DNA of 64,000 nt from an uncultured Alphaproteobacteria bacterium (GTDB lineage: Bacteria > Pseudomonadota > Alphaproteobacteria > RF32 > CAG-239). The number at the start of each line of letters is the position of its first letter. Position 1 is the first letter of the stretch. Where the stretch lies: NCBI GenBank assembly GCA_910577095.1, contig CAJTLY010000002.1, positions 62,001 through 126,000 of the forward strand, written 5' to 3'. The notes below the pieces were generated by a model that had not been told where the DNA came from, ran no database searches, and worked only from the letters and a program-made list of their open reading frames with translations. The position numbers and the translations under genes are program-made. Of the stretch, positions 25,436 through 34,449 are shown piece by piece.

Positions 25436-26047
25436 TTATACCCGTCGTTCGTAGTCAGGCCCCGGATAAGAAGGACGCTGATAACGGGAAGTTCTCATTT
25501 CTCGGGCAGCGCCGTCCAGCAGTTCGGAAATCATCCGGCACTCGCGGCCTTCGGCAGCCGAGCTGCATTCGGCGCGCGCCCAAGCTTTTTTGAGATACGA
25601 TTTTTTTACCGTCGGATTACTGCTTTGCCGCGCCAACTCGATCAGCGCGGTAATTTCGGCAATGTCTTCCTCGTTTTGGATGATTTTTTTGACCGTATCC
25701 AACCACGCCGAAACTTCTCCCGCCTGTTTGTAAAGATCGGCTATTTTGCGATAAACGACAATCCGGTCATACGGCCGCTGCGCCCATGTCAGCGAATCCT
25801 GATAATATTCGACGGCCAGTGAAATATCGGGATTGTTTTCTGCTGCCAGAGCAGCCATATTGTTATAGGTCCAAAACAAAACCGTATCGCGCGCCGGTTT
25901 GTTTTCGAGAGCGCAATTGTCCTTGTCGCGGCAAAAGTCGGCCACCATCTGCCAGGCAGTCATTTTATCTTGCCACAAATCAAGTTTTTCGACCGCTTCG
26001 GCCGCTTTTTTATAAGCCATAAAGATATTTTCGCCGTTTTTTTCCAT
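25436..26047 (-). CDS. Helical, TPR-like protein of unknown function
   Basis: 203 residues, all-helical, no signal peptide. Segments such as AVEYYQDSLTWAQRPYDRIVVYRKIADLYKQAG and WLDTVKKIIQNEEDIAEITALIELARQ look like tetratricopeptide-type helix pairs. The C-terminus is basic and aromatic (RYQRPSYPGPDYERRV). Good ribosome site AAGGAGATATGGA before ATG 26047. Last gene of the rarA-to-acylphosphatase run, 61 bp after the acylphosphatase stop. Not recognised. Confidence 0.6.
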   Translation of the reverse strand: MEKNGENIFMAYKKAAEAVEKLDLWQDKMTAWQMVADFCRDKDNCALENKPARDTVLFWTYNNMAALAAENNPDISLAVEYYQDSLTWAQRPYDRIVVYRKIADLYKQAGEVSAWLDTVKKIIQNEEDIAEITALIELARQSSNPTVKKSYLKKAWARAECSSAAEGRECRMISELLDGAAREMRTSRYQRPSYPGPDYERRV

Positions 26048-26108
26048 TCCATATCTCCTTTGTCACAAGATATGTGCGGCAAACGGCTTCTTCTATCGGC
26101 AATAAGTT

Positions 26109-26402
26109 TTAAATGATCTCAAATTTTCCGTCTGTAATGTCCGGCAAAAAACCGACGACGACCGGCGGCATAAAAACGATGTCATCCACGCGCGCCGCCC
26201 ACGGTCCGCGTCGGCAGGCAACAATCATCCTGTCCAAGGCCTCTTCGTCTCCGCGCATAAAAATCTCGACACTGCCGTCCCCGACGTTGCGCACCCAGCC
26301 GGATATTGCGCCGATTGAAGCGGCAGTTTTCTTAGACCACCAACGATAACCGACGCCCTGCACCCGGCCCCGAATTTTCAAATAAACGGTTTTAATTTTC
26401 AT
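26109..26402 (-). CDS. acyP: Acylphosphatase
   Basis: Hydrolyses acyl phosphates such as carbamoyl- or acetyl-phosphate. 97 residues. Signature GRVQGVGYRWW with catalytic Arg20 and GWVRNVGDGSVEI with Asn39; the full fold is present. The start codon overlaps the stop of the ATP12 gene by one base. Physiological substrate not known for the family. Confidence 0.92.
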   Translation of the reverse strand: MKIKTVYLKIRGRVQGVGYRWWSKKTAASIGAISGWVRNVGDGSVEIFMRGDEEALDRMIVACRRGPWAARVDDIVFMPPVVVGFLPDITDGKFEII

Positions 26403-26899
26403 CAGCGCAAAAACTGCTCAATATCGCGCAACTCTTGTTTCAGACACTGGCGTTTCTGTTCGGAAGCGCTTTCCTTTCCCCAGTGTTCCGATTGCCAAAG
26501 CTCTTCCAGATAAGCGGCGTCAAATGCCTGTTCGGCACTGATATGCCCTTTCACCAGCGCCGCCGCCAACAATTCCGATTTCATGTTAACCGAGGCCAGA
26601 TAAAAAGCGGCAAGTTCTTTATCGGAAAGATTTTCCATAAAACATTTAAGATTTGCCTGAGAAAACTTATCCGGTTCCGGCACTTCCAAACCGCGGGTTG
26701 CCTTATACTGGGAATTAAACTCCCGGTTGGCCCAACTCAGCACCGGACTCCACAATTGTTCCTGTTTTTTGACCAAATCGTCATTGTTGGCCCAAAACAA
26801 AAGCGAATCGGTGGAAGCAAACTGAACCAGTTTGTCAATAATATCTTCGCGGCGGGTCTTGATTTCGCCAACCGCCTGTTTAAGCTTTTCTGCAGTCAT
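26402..26899 (-). CDS. ATP12-type F1-ATPase assembly chaperone, C-terminal domain only
   Basis: 165 residues. Resembles the C-terminal helical domain of ATP12, which binds F1 alpha during assembly in mitochondria and alphaproteobacteria. Landmarks: TDSLLFWAN, LWSPVLSWANREF, the helix DKELAAFYLASVNMKSELLAAALVKG, and YLEELWQSEHWG. Alphaproteobacterial members are usually ~230-260 residues; the N-terminal ~90-residue domain is missing here and the start ATG 26899 with GGAAACTT looks genuine. Part of the conserved rarA...rluC...ATP12 neighbourhood, a strong lineage marker. Confidence 0.8.
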   Translation of the reverse strand: MTAEKLKQAVGEIKTRREDIIDKLVQFASTDSLLFWANNDDLVKKQEQLWSPVLSWANREFNSQYKATRGLEVPEPDKFSQANLKCFMENLSDKELAAFYLASVNMKSELLAAALVKGHISAEQAFDAAYLEELWQSEHWGKESASEQKRQCLKQELRDIEQFLR

Positions 26900-26942
26900 T
26901 TTAAGTTTCCTGTCTTTTTTACACGTTGTCTGTATAACTTAA

Positions 26943-29081
26943 TTATTTTAACAAGTTCTTAATCAGCTGACGGGCATTGTTTTCCAACGCTTTGGCCGTA
27001 TCCTTGGCTGCCGTGACACCGTCCCCGACCAACCCGGCCGCTCCCTGATAAGTGCCCTGCGCGGCACCGGTTACACCCGAAGGCTTGGGAAAACGATCCT
27101 GATAAGCGGTTCCTTTTAACGCGGTATAGCATGGGGCAGTATCTTTATCAAGCAATAATTGGGCACCGGCATAGGCAGGCCCCGCCGCAACACCGGCAAT
27201 TGTCCGGAGAGCACCGCCTTGATCAAGCGAAATCTTAGGATTTTGCAGGGTTCCGCCGATCTGCACCAAATTGCTCAGTGCCTGAAGAATGCTGACATCA
27301 GTTATACCGCTTCGATAGGCGTTGACGTTCAGTTTCAACTTATCGTCGTGCAAATTGACCGTACCGCTGCTGACCAGATTTAATTTGTCCGAATCGACGG
27401 CAATCCCTTTGGGAAAATCAATTTTGCCGTCTTTAAAATCAGCGCGAACCACCGCACATTTTAATTGTACCTTTTCTACCTTGGAAGTATCTATTTTAAG
27501 AATACCGAGCAGCTGGGTCACAAAGTTATTGGTCAAAATCCGCAGTTTTCCGCTTTGCAGAACCGACTTGTCGACAATTGCAATCAGACTGCCGTTAAGC
27601 GAATCGGCCACCGCACGATAAGTGGCGCCGCGCCCGCTCAGATCAGCGTGAATATCGCTTTGGCCGCCACTTATAAAACCGAAGTTGTTGCCGTCTGCCA
27701 AAAGCTTTTTATGCAGCGTTTGCAAAATCAGGTTGCGGCTGTCCAGTTTTAAGGTCACCGACTGCGCCGCCGCATTGACGGTCGCATTGAGATCCACCGT
27801 ACCCGGACCGAACTTCATCTGCAAGGGGTTGACGTTCAACACGCCGTTTTTCAGCGCTGCCGTCAGTTTGACGTCGTCGGCGGTAATGTCATTGTTGACA
27901 ATCAGTTTGCCGACGCTGAGTTTCAAATCGCCGTTAGCGGTCTTGAGCAACTGATAAGGAATTTTATCGTTCGGTATCATGTCGCTGGCGGCAGCGGTTT
28001 TGATCAGCTGCGGCAGTACAAATGCGGTCGGGCTTTGCGGGTTAAACGACGGCAGACTGATTGACGGGCTTTTCAAATCGGCTTTGATATACGGCACTTT
28101 TCCCGCAATATCGGCGCTGACTGTCCCCTTGACAACATTGTTGACGACATTGAGAGACGAAATGTTCAACGACACTTTCTTCAGATCGGCTTTTCCGTCG
28201 CCGATCAAAGTGGTTTCCGGTGCATTGAAATTGCCGGCCGGATTATAAACATTGAGTTTGAAATCGGCCCGCAGATTGTTTAACAGGTCGTAAAGCTGAG
28301 CTTTGACCGACGCTTTGACATTGAGTGCCGTCACTTCCATATCAAGCGGCCACGCCTGATCGGAATTGAACAAACCGACCAGCGAACCGGTATTGCCGCG
28401 GCCTTTGATATCCATGCCGTTAAAGACCGCATCCCAGGTGACGTTCATCGGTGCCTGAATCCCTTCGGCCGAAAAAGTAAGGCTTTTAACCTGCAAATTG
28501 AGCGGCGCCGAACCGGCTGCCAAATATTGAACCGTACTGTCATTAACCGCAACTTCGCGGGCAATCACGTCGGACAACGAGCTTAAAAATGCCGGTGCCG
28601 GAGTCGCTTTTTCTTCGGCATACGCCTCTTTAATCAGCCAGCCGCCGGAAAGCGACGCCGTTTTGGCCGGCTGTGCCGCTTTAACCGCTTCAAAAGTCCA
28701 ATTGTTTTTGCCGTCGGCCGCGGTTTCCAAATATATCCGAGCACCGTTCAAAACCGCTTTATCCACCACAATCTGCTTTTTTAACAACGGCAGCAGCGAG
28801 AATTTCAATTCCAGCGATCCGATCTCCGCCATTTGCGGATTTTTGGCCCAGGAAGGATTCGACAGCGTAACGTCATTGATCACCAAAGTCGGAATCAGTG
28901 AGATTCCCAAACTTGCGTCGCCTTTGACGTCAAGTTTGCGGCCGGTATGTTCATAAACGATTTTTGCCGCATAGGACTTATATTTATTTAAATCAAAATT
29001 CTTTAGGAAAAAATATCCTCCGACGCCGGCAATCAAAACCACCAGAACAACAATTCCCAACAACCATTTCAAAAAACGCAT
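26943..29081 (-). CDS. AsmA-family envelope protein
   Basis: 712-residue bitopic protein: N-terminal membrane helix (MRFLKWLLGIVVLVVLIAGVG), then a long periplasmic region. It opens with DLNKYKSYAAKIVYEHTGRKLDVKGDASL, the AsmA N-terminal domain, and contains the C-terminal AsmA block (SGRGATYRAVADSLNG...). AsmA-like proteins form long lipid-conducting bridges between membranes. Start ATG 29081 has GAGGAACC upstream; an ATG at 29102 is a weaker choice. It lies just after rluC and replaces the HAD-hydrolase gene often found there. Confidence 0.88.
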   Translation of the reverse strand: MRFLKWLLGIVVLVVLIAGVGGYFFLKNFDLNKYKSYAAKIVYEHTGRKLDVKGDASLGISLIPTLVINDVTLSNPSWAKNPQMAEIGSLELKFSLLPLLKKQIVVDKAVLNGARIYLETAADGKNNWTFEAVKAAQPAKTASLSGGWLIKEAYAEEKATPAPAFLSSLSDVIAREVAVNDSTVQYLAAGSAPLNLQVKSLTFSAEGIQAPMNVTWDAVFNGMDIKGRGNTGSLVGLFNSDQAWPLDMEVTALNVKASVKAQLYDLLNNLRADFKLNVYNPAGNFNAPETTLIGDGKADLKKVSLNISSLNVVNNVVKGTVSADIAGKVPYIKADLKSPSISLPSFNPQSPTAFVLPQLIKTAAASDMIPNDKIPYQLLKTANGDLKLSVGKLIVNNDITADDVKLTAALKNGVLNVNPLQMKFGPGTVDLNATVNAAAQSVTLKLDSRNLILQTLHKKLLADGNNFGFISGGQSDIHADLSGRGATYRAVADSLNGSLIAIVDKSVLQSGKLRILTNNFVTQLLGILKIDTSKVEKVQLKCAVVRADFKDGKIDFPKGIAVDSDKLNLVSSGTVNLHDDKLKLNVNAYRSGITDVSILQALSNLVQIGGTLQNPKISLDQGGALRTIAGVAAGPAYAGAQLLLDKDTAPCYTALKGTAYQDRFPKPSGVTGAAQGTYQGAAGLVGDGVTAAKDTAKALENNARQLIKNLLK

Positions 29082-29106
29082 TTTCGGTTCCTCATCAATC
29101 ATCTTT

Positions 29107-30036
29107 TCAGGATTTAAACACAAGCCCGGCAGCTTCCAGGCTGGCTTTAAAATGAGCCGGAAGCGGCGCGGCGATCACAATGTCCTTATTATATATGGCC
29201 GATAAATCAATTTTGTATGCATGCAAGTGCAATTTGTCGGCAAAAAGATTAAATTTTTTGCGCTCGCTGCCAAAATAGCGGTCGTCACCGACAATCGGAC
29301 ACCCGACCGACTCGAGATGAGCGCGGATTTGGTGCGTTCTTCCGGTTAACGGCGACGCTTCGATCAAAGCAAAACGCTCTCCGACGTTGTCCAACACCCG
29401 GTATAACGTGCGGGCGCTCTGCCCTACGGGACCGACCACCATTTTTTCGCCCACTTTTTCCAACGGCATCTTAATTTCGCCCTCGGAAGGCCGGGGGCAG
29501 CCGCTGACCAGCGCCAAATAAGTTTTTTTCAACCGGCGTTCGCGAAACGCGCCGGTTAACAGATCGGCCGCCTTGCGATGGCGTGCCAGCAACAAAACGC
29601 CGCTGGTGTCCTTATCGATCCGGTGAACCAGTTTGGGACGTTCCTCATTGTCAAATTTCAATCCGTCAAGCAGCCCGTCGACATGAAAGCCGGTGTTGGT
29701 TCCGCCTTGCACCGCCAGCCCCGAAGGCTTGTTGATCGCAATCAGGTTCTCGTCCTTAAAAATAACCAGACTGCGAATAAAATCGATTTCCTTAGTCGAC
29801 AGCTCGGCGCTTTTTTGCGGCAACGCCTCGTCGTCTTTGAGCGGCGGCACCCGCACTTCCTGCCCCGTCGTCAGCTTTAACCCGGCCTCGGCACGCTTGC
29901 CGTCGACCTTAATTTGTTTGGTTCGCAGCAGCTTTTGCAACCGCCCGAGGGTAAGGTTGGGATAATATTTTAAAAACCAGCGGTTGAGCCGCATTCCGTC
30001 GTCTGTATCTTTTACTTTTATTATTTCTACACTCAT
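29107..30036 (-). CDS. rluC: 23S rRNA pseudouridine synthase RluC/RluD type
   Basis: 309 residues. N-terminal S4 RNA-binding domain (MRLNRWFLKYYPNLTLGRLQKLLRTKQIKVDG) and catalytic domain with VHRIDKDTSGVLLLA (catalytic Asp ~144). Family RluA; the choice of RluC over RluD rests on length and on conserved position near rarA and ATP12. Overlaps the upstream kinase gene by TAATG. Confidence 0.9.
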   Translation of the reverse strand: MSVEIIKVKDTDDGMRLNRWFLKYYPNLTLGRLQKLLRTKQIKVDGKRAEAGLKLTTGQEVRVPPLKDDEALPQKSAELSTKEIDFIRSLVIFKDENLIAINKPSGLAVQGGTNTGFHVDGLLDGLKFDNEERPKLVHRIDKDTSGVLLLARHRKAADLLTGAFRERRLKKTYLALVSGCPRPSEGEIKMPLEKVGEKMVVGPVGQSARTLYRVLDNVGERFALIEASPLTGRTHQIRAHLESVGCPIVGDDRYFGSERKKFNLFADKLHLHAYKIDLSAIYNKDIVIAAPLPAHFKASLEAAGLVFKS

Positions 30037-30839
30037 TACTTTTCTTTATTCATTCTGTTTCTTAGATAATTTAAGCCGATGACTTCGTCTTCCTTTCCCA
30101 AAACCATCGCCCGGGCAGAAAGCTTTTCCGCTCTTTTACGCTGATCGGCATCCGGTGTCAAATCAAGATTTTCAAAAAACCTGTCAACGTCTTCACCGCT
30201 TTTGAATGAAGGCTTGTTTTTGCCAAATTCATAGACCTCAATCGGATAACTTTTTGCGTTTGCCGTTTTGATGTAGTTAACCACGCGCTCAAAATTATCG
30301 GGGGCGGCCTCAAGGCTGCCCAGACGGGTATTGCCTTTTGGATATCTTTTTCTTTCGCCCATTTTATACTGGATAAATTTTTCATCAATATTGAGTTTGC
30401 GTTCCACGGAATTGAGAGCCGCTTGATATTTATCGGCCAGCATAACTTGGGCCCGCACTTCATAACCTTTTTGCCGCATTTCTTCCAGCATATCTTCCGC
30501 CCTGAAAACCGATTGCGTATCATAGGCAATATTTATGCCGCGGGCGACGGCTTCATCAATAATCTCCCGGTTAACCCTTTCGATAAAACGTCCCACTTCT
30601 CTGTCAACAAACGGCTCTGTTATGTCAATGCCCAGCATTTCGCAATATTCGCTCATGACATCATCTCCGGAAATAACGGCCGTATTTTGCATTTTGGCAG
30701 CCCGTGTTGATTTTCCGGTTCCGGGCATTCCGATAATGGCCGTAAAAACAGGGTGTTCCGAGCCCTTTTTGCCGATAAGCGTTTTCTTTTTCAGCTTATC
30801 GATAAAATATTCCTGTTCATCTTCTGCCAATTCCAACAT
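30036..30839 (-). CDS. Zeta toxin-like P-loop kinase, second of a tandem pair
   Basis: 267 residues. P-loop GMPGTGKST at ~37-45, then VISGDDVMSEY, a helix EIIDEAVARGINIAYDTQSV, and GYEVRAQVMLADKYQAALNSVERK, which match the order of elements in zeta toxins and related UDP-GlcNAc kinases. The C-terminal region (SYPIEVYEFGKNKPSFKSGEDVDRFFE) is shared with the paralogue upstream. ATG at 30839 follows AAGGAGATACTTTG. No epsilon-type antitoxin gene is adjacent. Function could be toxin, regulator or metabolic kinase. Confidence 0.7.
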   Translation of the reverse strand: MLELAEDEQEYFIDKLKKKTLIGKKGSEHPVFTAIIGMPGTGKSTRAAKMQNTAVISGDDVMSEYCEMLGIDITEPFVDREVGRFIERVNREIIDEAVARGINIAYDTQSVFRAEDMLEEMRQKGYEVRAQVMLADKYQAALNSVERKLNIDEKFIQYKMGERKRYPKGNTRLGSLEAAPDNFERVVNYIKTANAKSYPIEVYEFGKNKPSFKSGEDVDRFFENLDLTPDADQRKRAEKLSARAMVLGKEDEVIGLNYLRNRMNKEK

Positions 30840-30877
30840 CAAAGTATCTCCTTTATCAAACTCTTGCCCGTTTTAAA

Positions 30878-31669
30878 CTACATTCGCTCAGATTTCATCT
30901 TGCTTTTTAAAAGGTTCAGTCCCAAAATATCATCTTCGGTTTGGGCTCTTTTTGACAAACGCTCTATTCTTTCCAAATGCTGCTCTGCCGGAGGAAGTTC
31001 AAGCCTTTCAACAAACCGGTCAAAATCATCTCCGGTTCGAAACGAAGGCTTGTCCCGGCCATATTCATAAACTTCTATCGGAAAATTCTTTTCAACGGAA
31101 GTTTGAATAAAATCGACCACTTCCTGCGAGGCATCCAGCGAAAAAGAAGCATTTACATCCAAAACATTATCGCTCTTAAAAGAGCCTCTTTGCTGCCGGG
31201 AGCGGGTATAGGCCTCATCGGTATCCATTTTTCGCTCAATGGCGTTTAAGGCGGCCTGATACTCGTCCACTAATAAAACTTTGGTAGAAACATGATAGCC
31301 TTTGGGCGGGTTTTTATGAATCAAATAGGCCGTATCGGGCGAAGAATTGTCAAGCACAATATTGTATTTGTTTCTAACCGCTTCGTCTAAGAGCTCCCCG
31401 CTCACTCGGGCCGCAAATTTTCCAATCTCGTTATCATAAAAATTTTCTCTGATATCTATGCCCAAAGTTTGGGCATATTCGGCAATAACGGCATCGGTTG
31501 AAATAGAAACCGAATTTTTAATCTTTTTTGCCAAAGAAGATTTTCCGGAACCCGGCGCACCGATTAATAAGGTAATTGCCGGATCGGACGAAGGCGTTTT
31601 TCCTTCAAAGGCTTTTTCCTTCATTGTTTTAATAAAGCATTCCTGCTCGTCCGGAGCCAATTCCAACAT
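30878..31669 (-). CDS. Zeta toxin-like P-loop kinase, first of a tandem pair
   Basis: 263 residues, paralogue of the 30036-30839 product with the same N-terminus (MLELAPDEQE vs MLELAEDEQE), P-loop GAPGSGKSS at ~37-45, VSISTDAVIAEYAQTLGIDI and GYHVSTKVLLVDEYQAALNAIERK. ATG at 31669 overlaps the rarA stop (TGATG) with GAGGAACAGTG just upstream, so it is coupled to rarA. 38 bp separate the two kinases. Zeta family is a good structural match; biochemical activity is inferred. Confidence 0.7.
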   Translation of the reverse strand: MLELAPDEQECFIKTMKEKAFEGKTPSSDPAITLLIGAPGSGKSSLAKKIKNSVSISTDAVIAEYAQTLGIDIRENFYDNEIGKFAARVSGELLDEAVRNKYNIVLDNSSPDTAYLIHKNPPKGYHVSTKVLLVDEYQAALNAIERKMDTDEAYTRSRQQRGSFKSDNVLDVNASFSLDASQEVVDFIQTSVEKNFPIEVYEYGRDKPSFRTGDDFDRFVERLELPPAEQHLERIERLSKRAQTEDDILGLNLLKSKMKSERM

Positions 31670-32991
31670 CACTGTTCCTCCTCTTTTGGCTTATTTTTAT
31701 TTTTTTCATATCTCAGCTTATCAAAATATTCTATGCGTTTTTTAACTTCGCGTTCAAAACCTCTTTCAACGGGATAATAAAGTTTTTGGCGCTTCATTCC
31801 TTCCGGAAAATAATTTTGCCCCGAGAAGCCGTCTTCCGTATCTTGATCATAAACATAGCCGTCGCTGTAACCCAACTGCTTCATCAATTTTGTGGGAGCA
31901 TTCAAAATATGTTTGGGCGGCATCAGCGAGCCTGTTTTTTTAGCCAGATCGAAAGCCTTATGCATGGCTTTATACACACCGGCCGATTTTGGAGCCGTGG
32001 CCAAATAAGCCACCAGTTGCATAATAGCCAAATCACCCTCCGGAGACCCCAAACGTTCGTACGTGTCCCAGCAGGCAATTGCCTGCTGAACCGCATTGGG
32101 ATCCGCCATCGAAACATCCTCAACCGCAAAACGCGTCAGCCTTCTCAGCAGATATTTTGCATCTTCTCCGGCTGTCAGCATACGCGCTGTCCAATACAGC
32201 GCGGCATCAACGTCGGAACCGCGCAAAGACTTGTGAACAGCGGAAATAAGATTATAGTGGCCGTCGCGCCCTTTGTCATACACCGGCGCCCGCGAACGAA
32301 TAATCTTCAGCAGGCTGTCTTTGTCAAATATTTCGCCCTCTTTGGCATAATTCAACACGCTTTCCGCCAAATTGAGAATATAACGACCGTCACCGTCGGC
32401 GGTGGCCTTCATTAATTCGCGCGCTTCGGCATCTACCGGCAGTTTACGTCCGGTTTCTTTCTCCGCCCGACGCAACAGTTCCTCAAAATCGTCAGAATTC
32501 AGCCGGTTAAGAACAAACACCTGGCAACGCGACAGCAGCGCCGCGTTCAGTTCGAAAGAAGGGTTTTCGGTAGTGGCACCGACCAAAATGATCGTCCCGT
32601 CTTCAACATAAGGCAAAAAACCGTCCTGCTGCGACTTGTTAAAACGATGGATTTCATCAACAAACAAAAGTGTCCCTTTGCCCTCGCCGGCTCTTCTGTC
32701 TTTGGCATATTGGAAAACTCTTTTCAAATCGGCCACACCGGAAAAAACCGCCGAGATTTGTTCAAAATACAAGTTGGTATGTTCCGCAATCAGCCGGGCA
32801 ATCGTTGTCTTCCCGCACCCCGGAGGCCCCCAAAGAATAAAAGATGTAATTTTGCGCGACGCAACCATTCGCCCCAACGGCGCATCGGAACCGACGACAT
32901 GGTTCTGCCCCACGACTTCCGCGAGGGTTCGAGGGCGCAAACGGTCGGCCAGCGGCCGTTTGACATTATGTGAAAAAAGCGTGTCTTCCAT
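31669..32991 (-). CDS. rarA: Replication-associated recombination protein A (RarA/MgsA)
   Basis: AAA+ ATPase related to clamp loaders that acts at stalled forks. 440 residues. Walker A GPPGCGKTTIA (~60), FVDEIHRFNKSQQDGFLP as Walker B, GATTENPSFELNAALLSRCQVF (sensor 1) and C-terminal tetramer region with LGSPEGDLAIMQLVAYLA. ATG 32991 preceded by GGAAACAAG. Eight bases after the pentapeptide-repeat gene; in alphaproteobacteria rarA is commonly followed by crcB and rluC, here by the two kinases. Confidence 0.95.
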   Translation of the reverse strand: MEDTLFSHNVKRPLADRLRPRTLAEVVGQNHVVGSDAPLGRMVASRKITSFILWGPPGCGKTTIARLIAEHTNLYFEQISAVFSGVADLKRVFQYAKDRRAGEGKGTLLFVDEIHRFNKSQQDGFLPYVEDGTIILVGATTENPSFELNAALLSRCQVFVLNRLNSDDFEELLRRAEKETGRKLPVDAEARELMKATADGDGRYILNLAESVLNYAKEGEIFDKDSLLKIIRSRAPVYDKGRDGHYNLISAVHKSLRGSDVDAALYWTARMLTAGEDAKYLLRRLTRFAVEDVSMADPNAVQQAIACWDTYERLGSPEGDLAIMQLVAYLATAPKSAGVYKAMHKAFDLAKKTGSLMPPKHILNAPTKLMKQLGYSDGYVYDQDTEDGFSGQNYFPEGMKRQKLYYPVERGFEREVKKRIEYFDKLRYEKNKNKPKEEEQ

Positions 32992-32999
32992 CTTGTTTC

Positions 33000-34379
33000 C
33001 TATCGCTGATAACCGCCGCGGTCACGGCCGTTGAACATTTCCGGCATTTCTTTCTGCCGCCGTTTTGCCTCCAGCACCCGGCGCTTGCGTTCTTCGATCA
33101 CGTTGCGCAGTTCTTCTTTGTTGGCTTTGTTCTGCTGCCGGATATGTTCCAACGCCTCCTCATCCTTCACCGGGGCCTTTTCTTTACGCTTAAACGCCTT
33201 TTGCCCCAGTTTCACCAAATTTTGCACATCCATCCCCTTAAAACCCGACACATTGTAAACGCCAAAATTGCGGGCGTCGTTAAGAAAAAAGTCGGTAAAG
33301 TCGATTCCCTTGCCGCCTTTGCGCGCTTTTTTCTTCGGGGCGAGAATTTTTTTGAGTTCCATCGCCGTCGGCACCCGTCCGAGCGCCTGGGCAATCTGTT
33401 CCGGCGTAATGATACATTCGCTCAAATCGAGTTCGGCAATGTTAACCCCGGTAAAATCGACGCCGGTAAAATCGACCCCGCGCAAACTGACTTTGCTCAG
33501 ATCAATCTTGCGCAAATCCAGCATCGTCAGATTGATTTTGGTCAGATTGAGCTTATGCGGATAGTATTGAGCCAGATATTCCACCAGTTCCTGCAGTTCT
33601 TCCAAACTGATGTCGTCAATGGTAATATCAAGCAGAATGGCATCCTGAAAATAAACGTCGGTCAGCACCACGTTGTTCATGATGGCGCCGGTAAAGTTGG
33701 TGCCGATCAACTGGGCACCGGCAAAAATGGCACCGGTCAGGTCGGCACCGGAAAGATTGGTATCGGTCAGGTTGGCGCCCGAAAAATCGGCCCCGCGCAA
33801 ATCGGAACCCGAAAAGTTTACACCGGACAGGTTAGCGGCCGAAAAATTGGCGTTGGAAAGGTCTTCGTGATCAAACTCGCCGTTTTCAAGGTTTTTGCCG
33901 TTAAATTCAATATTGAGAATCGGCAAATCGTCTTCGGGATCGCGAAAAACGGCCCGCCACGGGTCCGGTTCGCCGTCATCGTCATCATCGGGCGGCAACG
34001 GCAAATCGTCGCTGTTTTCTTCGTTTTCCGAAGTTATTTCCTCTTCATCGTCATCAGACGGAAACGCTTCGTCGTCCTCATCATAAAAATCGGCGTCATT
34101 GTCATCGCAAGGCACGGAATCGTCATCATAATTGTCGGCATCGTCAAACTCGTCTTCCCGATAAGGCGGCTCATCGTCTTCGTATTCGGGATCGTCATAA
34201 TCTTCATCTTCGGAATAAAAATCGTCGTCATGCCGCATTTCGCGCGCCGGGCGGAACAGATCATCATCGTCTTGGTCACAGACGGCAAAAGCGCCGTCTT
34301 CGGCCATTCCCTGGCGGGAGGCCCTGGCTTTGTCCCTGATCGCTTTCAGTGCGGCTATTTTTTCTTCGTCCGATGCCAT
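33000..34379 (-). CDS. Pentapeptide-repeat protein with a long acidic N-terminal region
   Basis: 459 residues. Residues ~36-150 are extremely Asp/Glu-rich (for example DDDFYSEDEDYDD), predicted disordered. Residues ~153-226 and ~280-316 consist of A(D/N)LxG-type pentapeptides (LSNANFSAANLSGVNFSG, DLRGADFSGANL), which form a right-handed quadrilateral beta-helix. The C-terminal ~110 residues are basic and helical (RNVIEERKRRVLEAKRRQ). Such proteins sometimes mimic DNA (MfpA/Qnr) but this architecture is not that of Qnr. Upstream of rarA in the same run. Confidence 0.75.
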   Translation of the reverse strand: MASDEEKIAALKAIRDKARASRQGMAEDGAFAVCDQDDDDLFRPAREMRHDDDFYSEDEDYDDPEYEDDEPPYREDEFDDADNYDDDSVPCDDNDADFYDEDDEAFPSDDDEEEITSENEENSDDLPLPPDDDDDGEPDPWRAVFRDPEDDLPILNIEFNGKNLENGEFDHEDLSNANFSAANLSGVNFSGSDLRGADFSGANLTDTNLSGADLTGAIFAGAQLIGTNFTGAIMNNVVLTDVYFQDAILLDITIDDISLEELQELVEYLAQYYPHKLNLTKINLTMLDLRKIDLSKVSLRGVDFTGVDFTGVNIAELDLSECIITPEQIAQALGRVPTAMELKKILAPKKKARKGGKGIDFTDFFLNDARNFGVYNVSGFKGMDVQNLVKLGQKAFKRKEKAPVKDEEALEHIRQQNKANKEELRNVIEERKRRVLEAKRRQKEMPEMFNGRDRGGYQR

Positions 34380-34449
34380 TTCTTACCCTTGCAACCGTTG
34401 CCCTACCGGCTTTTTATAATAACGTAAGAAATATAATTTTACAAATATT

